Origin: Gemmiger_A avium
GTDB lineage: Bacteria; Bacillota; Clostridia; Oscillospirales; Ruminococcaceae
DNA: 25,223 nucleotides
Assembly (NCBI GenBank): GCA_019114585.1
Contig: DXFE01000035.1
Span: 1-25,223 of the forward strand
Direction: 5' to 3'
Below the pieces are notes generated by a model that saw nothing but the letters and a program-made list of their open reading frames with translations, did no database searches and had not been told where the DNA came from. Positions 21,194 through 25,223 of this stretch are shown here, piece after piece. Each line of letters opens with the position of its first letter. Position 1 is the stretch's first letter. A program made the position numbers and the translations under genes.

Positions 21194-21346
21194 AGCACGC
21201 CTCCTTTCTCCCGGTTCTGGCTGCGGGAGAACAAAAATACAAAAAATTCGTAAAAAATAACACAAAATCTGGAAAAATCGACAGGGATGTCCCTTTTTAC
21301 TAGGAACGGGCCTTTTTATGTATATGTTTCGCCGGCGGGGTGCGGC

Positions 21347-21352
21347 TATAAT
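21347..21352 (+). promoter_or_regulatory. -10 box of the hydrolase-membrane fusion gene
   Basis: A perfect TATAAT (21347-21352) lies 41 bases before the GTG start, with no convincing -35 box at 16-18 bp. That fits a promoter needing an activator such as the divergent AraC protein. Confidence 0.5.
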
Positions 21353-21392
21353 GAAAAGGCCGAAACATTTACCCGAAACAAGGAGGAACAAC

Positions 21393-23285
21393 GTGAAGAA
21401 GAAACGCTTGACGGCGCAGCGCGGCCTGGTGTTCGCGCTGCTGTTTACCCTGGTGTTCACCCTGCTGTCCAGTGCGATTTTGCACGACTGGGGCAAGGTG
21501 TCCATCACCGACGTGGACCTGTACACCTCCGGCGGCAGCCGGGTGGCGGCCCGGGTGTACAAACCCGATTCCGCCACAGCCGAAACCCCCGCGCCCGCGG
21601 TGGTATTCACCCACGGCCTGACGGTCAACAAGGAAAGCTATGCCCAGTACGGCATTGAGCTGGCCCGCCGGGGCTTTGTGGTGATCCTGCCGGATATGCT
21701 CAACCACGGCGATTCCGAGATCACCGACGTGGCCACCTATATGGGGCCCTACAACACCAGCGACGCCTACGGCGCCTTTGCGGCGGTGCGGTACGCCGGT
21801 ACGCTTGATTACGTGGACAAGACCCAGATCGGCGTGGCGGGCCATTCTGCCGGCGGCCAGGCCTCCAACAACTGCGTGCGCCTGGACGACGAGCAGGGCA
21901 CCGGCCTAATCTCGGCCATTTATCTGGTTTCTTCCGAGCCGCTGTACACCGACGCGGAAGGCAACTGGGCCAACATCTACGGCGCCCGGGATTTCGGCGT
22001 CTACTTCACCCTGTATGACCATGTGTACTTCAAGGGCAACGATGCCGCCGGCCAGCCCCTCACCACCCAGCAGTGGCTGAGCACCGAGCAGGCCAAGAGC
22101 CTGTTCGCCTTTGGCCAGGACCCCTCCGCCTTTGAGGGCGACGGCGTGGTTCCCGGCCACACCTACACCGCCGAGATCGACGGCCAGACGGTGTTCCGCC
22201 GTGTCACCGCCGCCAAGGAGATCCATCCCAAGCCCCAGGGCGGTTCCAATGCCCTGGCCGCCCTGGTGGACTTCTTCCAGGACAGCTTTGAAGCCCCGAA
22301 CTACATCCTGGGCCAGAAACAGGTGTTTGTGCCGCTGACCGTCTGCAACCTGCTGGGTATGCTGGGCGTGCTGATGAGCTGCGTATTTGCGGTGGGCTGC
22401 CTGGTCAAGCTGCCGGTGTTCGCCTGCGTGGCCCCCGGTGAAAACGCCGAGCTGCGCCCCGCCCCGGACAAGACCGGCAAGGTCTGGTTCTGGGTGCTGA
22501 CCGTGCTGAACTGCGTGTTCGCCTTCTGCAGCATCAGCGCCATCTTCTTTATGGGCTTTGGTTACTGCTGCAGCGAGCTGTTCCCCCAGCAGCCCAGCAA
22601 CATCTACGCCTTGTGGGCGCTGGCCAACGGCGTGTTCATGCTGATCACGTCCTTTGTGTCCTACGCGCTCTATGCCCGCAAAACCGGCGCGACCCTGCGC
22701 AGCTGGGGCCTGCGCATCCCCGTCAAGCAGTTCCTGGCCAGCATCGTGGTGGCCCTGGGCGGCTGCGCGGTGGTGTTTGGCATCGCGTGGGTGGCCAACA
22801 ACCTGTTCAAGGTGGACTATCACTACTACTTTTGGGGCCTGAAAAACATCCCGCTGTACAACCTGACCACCTTCTTCGCCTACCTGCCGCTGTATCTGGT
22901 GTTCGGGCTGGCGGTGTCCATCGCGCTGAACAGCGCTTATCACTGCAAGATCGCCAACGAGCCGGAGTGGGTCAACGACCTGTTCTTCGCGGTCATGAAT
23001 ACCCTGCCCGCTCTGCTGATCACCGTGATCGGCTACTGGCTGTACATGAAGAGCGGCGTCAAGCCCTTTGTGTTCGGCTCCACCTATACCTATACCTACA
23101 CCATCAACGCTATCCCGGTGTTCCCGGTGGCGGTGATCCTGATCCGGCGGCTGTTCAAGCGGTGCAACAACCCCTACATCCCCGGCATCATCGCCGGCGT
23201 GCTGCTGTGCTGGCTGCAGGTGTCCTGCAACTTCACCCTCCACGCCTTTGTCTACTACGGCCCCATGGCCGCCTACCTGCCCTGA
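21393..23285 (+). CDS. Alpha/beta hydrolase fused to a multi-spanning membrane domain
   Basis: This is a 630-residue protein. An N-terminal signal anchor (residues 11-30) is followed by an extracytoplasmic alpha/beta hydrolase domain (about 40-290): FTHGLTVNKESYAQYG (oxyanion HG), ILPDMLNHGDSE, and the nucleophile elbow GVAGHSAGGQAS with Ser152. A late His in KEIHPKP may complete the triad. Residues 310-630 hold about eight membrane helices with no family I can name. The hydrolase probably acts on an ester outside the membrane, or the second half transports the product; both are inference. The start is GTG at 21393, behind AAGGAGG; the frame is open 25 codons upstream but lacks a ribosome site there. 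The gene is divergent from the AraC regulator, with a terminator after it. Confidence 0.82.
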   Translation: MKKKRLTAQRGLVFALLFTLVFTLLSSAILHDWGKVSITDVDLYTSGGSRVAARVYKPDSATAETPAPAVVFTHGLTVNKESYAQYGIELARRGFVVILPDMLNHGDSEITDVATYMGPYNTSDAYGAFAAVRYAGTLDYVDKTQIGVAGHSAGGQASNNCVRLDDEQGTGLISAIYLVSSEPLYTDAEGNWANIYGARDFGVYFTLYDHVYFKGNDAAGQPLTTQQWLSTEQAKSLFAFGQDPSAFEGDGVVPGHTYTAEIDGQTVFRRVTAAKEIHPKPQGGSNALAALVDFFQDSFEAPNYILGQKQVFVPLTVCNLLGMLGVLMSCVFAVGCLVKLPVFACVAPGENAELRPAPDKTGKVWFWVLTVLNCVFAFCSISAIFFMGFGYCCSELFPQQPSNIYALWALANGVFMLITSFVSYALYARKTGATLRSWGLRIPVKQFLASIVVALGGCAVVFGIAWVANNLFKVDYHYYFWGLKNIPLYNLTTFFAYLPLYLVFGLAVSIALNSAYHCKIANEPEWVNDLFFAVMNTLPALLITVIGYWLYMKSGVKPFVFGSTYTYTYTINAIPVFPVAVILIRRLFKRCNNPYIPGIIAGVLLCWLQVSCNFTLHAFVYYGPMAAYLP

Positions 23286-23298
23286 GGATAACAAGATC

Positions 23299-23323
23299 AG
23301 CCCGCTCCCGCAAGGGGCGGGCT
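23299..23323 (+). terminator. Terminator of the hydrolase-membrane fusion gene
   Basis: A 10-bp stem (23299-23308 with 23314-23323, one T-G pair) and 5-base loop are followed by TTTCTGCGTTTTG, 14 bases after the stop codon. Confidence 0.82.
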
Positions 23324-23345
23324 TTTCTGCGTTTTGTATGCAAAA

Positions 23346-23373
23346 ACCGGCGGGCCCAAACGGGCCCGCCGGT
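23346..23373 (-). terminator. Terminator of the isomerase operon
   Basis: A 12-bp perfect stem (23346-23357 with 23362-23373) and 4-base loop has a TTTTT tail on the minus strand. It lies 21 bases past the isomerase stop codon. Confidence 0.9.
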
Positions 23374-23393
23374 CTGGCCGCTGACTCGTTCGG

Positions 23394-24866
23394 TTACGCG
23401 AAAGGATTCTCGGTGGGATAGGGCAGGGCCTTGGGCTGGTTGTAGGCAATGTCGGCCACGCCCAGATACTTGAATACCTCAAACAGCGCCTTGCCGCAGT
23501 GGGCAAAGGCCACAGCCCCGTGATGGGGGTAGCGCTTCTGGATCAGCACATGGCGGTAGAACCGGCCCATCTCCGGGATGGCAAAGATGCCGATGCCGCC
23601 GAAAGACCGGGTAGCCACCGGCAGCACCTCGCCCTGGGCGATGTAGCTGCGCAGGTTGCCCTCGCTGTCGCACTGCAGGCGGTAGAAGGTGATGTCGCCG
23701 GGGGCGATGTCGCCCTCCAGGGTGCCGCGGGTGAAATCGGGGGTGCCGCCGTTCTCCAGCAGGCGGTTCTGGATCAGCTGGTACTTCACCGCGCAGCCGC
23801 TGCACATCTTGCAGCTGGGGGTGTTGCCGCAGTGGAAGCCCATGAAGGTGTCCTTCAGGGTGTAGTTGAACTTGCCGCCGATCTCCTCGTTGTAGATGTA
23901 GGGGGGCACCGAGTTGTTGATGTCCAGCAACGTCACCGCGTCGCCGGTGACGCAGGCGCCGATGTACTCGCTCAGCGCGCCGTAGATGTCCACCTCGCAG
24001 GCCACCGGGATACCCCGGGCCGCCAGACGGGAGTTCACATAGCAGGGCTCAAAGCCGAACTGCTCCGGGAAAGCGGGCCAGCACTTGTCGGCAAATACCA
24101 CGTACTGGCGGGCGCCCTTGTGGGCCTCGGCCCAATCCAGCAGGGTCAGCTCAAACTGGGCCATCCGCTCCAGCAGGTCGGGGTAGGTGTTCTCCCCCAT
24201 TTCGGCCTTCATCTCGGCCACCACGCCGGGGATGCGCTCGTCGTTCGCGTGGGCCTTGTAGGCCACCAGCAGATCCAGCTCGCTGTTTTCCTCGATCTCC
24301 ACCCCCAGCTCGTACAGGCCCTTGATGGGGGCGTTGCAGGCAAAGAAGTCCTGGGGACGGGGGCCGAAGGTGATGATCTTCAGGTTCTTCACCCCGATGA
24401 TGGCCCGGGCGATGGGCACAAACTCCCGGATCATGGCGGCGCACTCCTCGGCGGAGCCCACCGGATACTCGGGGATGTAAGCCTTCAGATGGCGCATGCC
24501 CAGGTTATAGGAGCAGTTCAGCACGCCGCAGTAGGCGTCGCCGCGGCCGTTGATCAGGTCGCCGTCGCCCTCCGCCGCGGCCACGTACATGGTGGGGCCG
24601 TCGAACTTCTGGCACAGCAGGGTCTCGGGGGTCTCCGGGCCGAAGTTGCCCAGGAACACCACCAGCGCGTTGACCCCGTGGGCCTTCACGTCCTCCAGGG
24701 CTTTCAGCGCGTCGGCCTCGTTCTCCACCGTCACGGGGCACTCATACAGGCCCTCGCCGTAGGCGGCCACAATGTTCTGGCGGCGCTGGGTGGACAGGGC
24801 GATGGGGAAGCAGTCCCGGGATACGGCGATGATACCCAGCTTCACCTGGGGAATATTGGTCATCAT
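23394..24866 (-). CDS. L-fucose/L-arabinose isomerase-family protein
   Basis: This 490-residue cytoplasmic protein starts MMTNIPQVKLGIIAVSRDCF. It belongs to the fucose/arabinose isomerase superfamily, enzymes that interconvert aldoses and ketoses with a divalent metal. Supporting elements are the N-terminal Rossmann-like halves (LGIIAVSRDCFP, NALVVFLGNFGPETPE), FGPRPQDFFACN, the CWPAFPEQFGFEPCYVNSRL segment and EVDIYGALSEYIG. A cluster C-x5-C-x2-C-x2-C in FHCGNTPSCKMCSGCAVKYQ, unusual for canonical FucI, follows. It is about 100 residues shorter than FucI (near 590), so the exact substrate is uncertain. AGAGGA lies nine bases before the first of two adjacent ATGs; an upstream GTG frame extension lacks a ribosome site. 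It sits 33 bases after the DUF4867 gene in one operon. Confidence 0.85.
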   Translation of the reverse strand: MMTNIPQVKLGIIAVSRDCFPIALSTQRRQNIVAAYGEGLYECPVTVENEADALKALEDVKAHGVNALVVFLGNFGPETPETLLCQKFDGPTMYVAAAEGDGDLINGRGDAYCGVLNCSYNLGMRHLKAYIPEYPVGSAEECAAMIREFVPIARAIIGVKNLKIITFGPRPQDFFACNAPIKGLYELGVEIEENSELDLLVAYKAHANDERIPGVVAEMKAEMGENTYPDLLERMAQFELTLLDWAEAHKGARQYVVFADKCWPAFPEQFGFEPCYVNSRLAARGIPVACEVDIYGALSEYIGACVTGDAVTLLDINNSVPPYIYNEEIGGKFNYTLKDTFMGFHCGNTPSCKMCSGCAVKYQLIQNRLLENGGTPDFTRGTLEGDIAPGDITFYRLQCDSEGNLRSYIAQGEVLPVATRSFGGIGIFAIPEMGRFYRHVLIQKRYPHHGAVAFAHCGKALFEVFKYLGVADIAYNQPKALPYPTENPFA

Positions 24867-24899
24867 ATTGATCGATCCTCTCTTTCTCACATATGCCGC

Positions 24900-25223
24900 T
24901 TACAGGTCAGCGGCGATATCCACATTGATGCCTGCCAGCCGCACGGGAGCGCCCTGGGCGGCCTCGCTGCTGTCGGCGTGGGCCAGCAGCCACTTGTTGC
25001 AGGCCCACAGGGTGTCGTCCTCGCTGTTGATGGGCGTGATGGCGGGCTTGGGGCCGTTGGTGCCCCGGGGCAGCACCACCACCACCTGGAAGCCCTGGCC
25101 GGGAGCGGCGGAGCAGGGGGCGTAGTGCAGGGTGGTGGCGTACACCTCCACCAGGACCCCGGCGGGGACCCGGAAGGCCTTCACATTGGCGGTATCCAGC
25201 CGGCCGCCCACCATGTCGTCCTC
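24900..25223 (-). CDS. DUF4867-like protein (N-terminus cut by window edge)
   Basis: An open frame of 107 codons plus stop runs in from the right edge, so the N-terminal half is missing. The visible part includes DTANVKAFRVPAGVLVEVYA, then TTLHYAPCSAAPGQGFQVVV, VLPRGTNGPKPAI and a tail NKWLLAHADSSEAAQGAPVR. The repeated beta strands with a conserved H-Y-AP segment suggest a cupin-like fold. This matches what I remember of DUF4867 proteins, encoded beside sugar isomerases and kinases in Firmicutes; their activity is unknown, but a sugar mutarotase or lyxose-isomerase-like role has been considered plausible by fold. It precedes the isomerase gene by 33 bases and is surely in the same operon. 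Confidence 0.7.
   Translation of the reverse strand, partial: EDDMVGGRLDTANVKAFRVPAGVLVEVYATTLHYAPCSAAPGQGFQVVVVLPRGTNGPKPAITPINSEDDTLWACNKWLLAHADSSEAAQGAPVRLAGINVDIAADL

Overview
The window looks like chromosomal DNA from a GC-rich, Gram-positive anaerobe of the class Clostridia, most likely in the Faecalibacterium/Gemmiger/Subdoligranulum part of the Oscillospirales. This is inferred from GC-rich coding sequence combined with AT-rich consensus sigma-A promoters, AGGAGG-type ribosome sites, rubredoxin, a cysteine-type sulfatase, an AbrB-like regulator with a zinc knuckle and a Rex-like operator. No 16S gene is present to settle it. I see no phage, insertion sequence, CRISPR array or replication origin. 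Most genes form short units with their own promoter and a strong hairpin terminator.

Left part (1-6200). The window opens inside a membrane protein resembling an O-antigen/polysaccharide polymerase (minus strand, cut by the edge). It is followed by a 51-residue rubredoxin, a DUF5685-like protein, a histidine-phosphatase, an XRE-family regulator, an AbrB/SpoVT-like regulator with a CxxC...CxxC knuckle, and tryptophanyl-tRNA synthetase. A 66-codon membrane-type small ORF lies between trpS and gltX.

Centre (6300-17300). gltX, an FSA/TalC-type transaldolase and a TetR-family regulator run rightward. A sulfatase followed 1 bp later by a DUF1294 membrane protein runs leftward. A tRNA-Glu(CTC)/tRNA-Asn(GTT) pair shares one promoter. 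Next come a helix-turn-helix/TPR-type regulator overlapping an ABC exporter, an NCS2 xanthine/uracil-type permease with a repeated operator-like element in its promoter, and cysteine synthase.

Right part (17400-25223). A NYN-LOTUS RNA-binding/nuclease-like protein precedes a FucO-type lactaldehyde reductase. The fucO promoter carries an 18-bp Rex-like palindrome over its -10 box and a long leader hairpin. A MarR regulator follows. An AraC regulator, frameshifted at a run of nine identical bases, is divergent from a large alpha/beta hydrolase fused to a multi-spanning membrane domain. The window ends in an L-fucose/L-arabinose isomerase-family gene and a DUF4867 gene. fucO, the isomerase and DUF4867 suggest deoxy-sugar use, with lactaldehyde reduced to 1,2-propanediol as a redox sink.

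The observations most worth following are the Rex-like site plus leader hairpin before fucO, the homopolymer frameshift in the AraC gene, the paired operator-like repeats before the purine permease, and the hydrolase-membrane fusion controlled from a divergent region. None of these amounts to a demonstrated new system.
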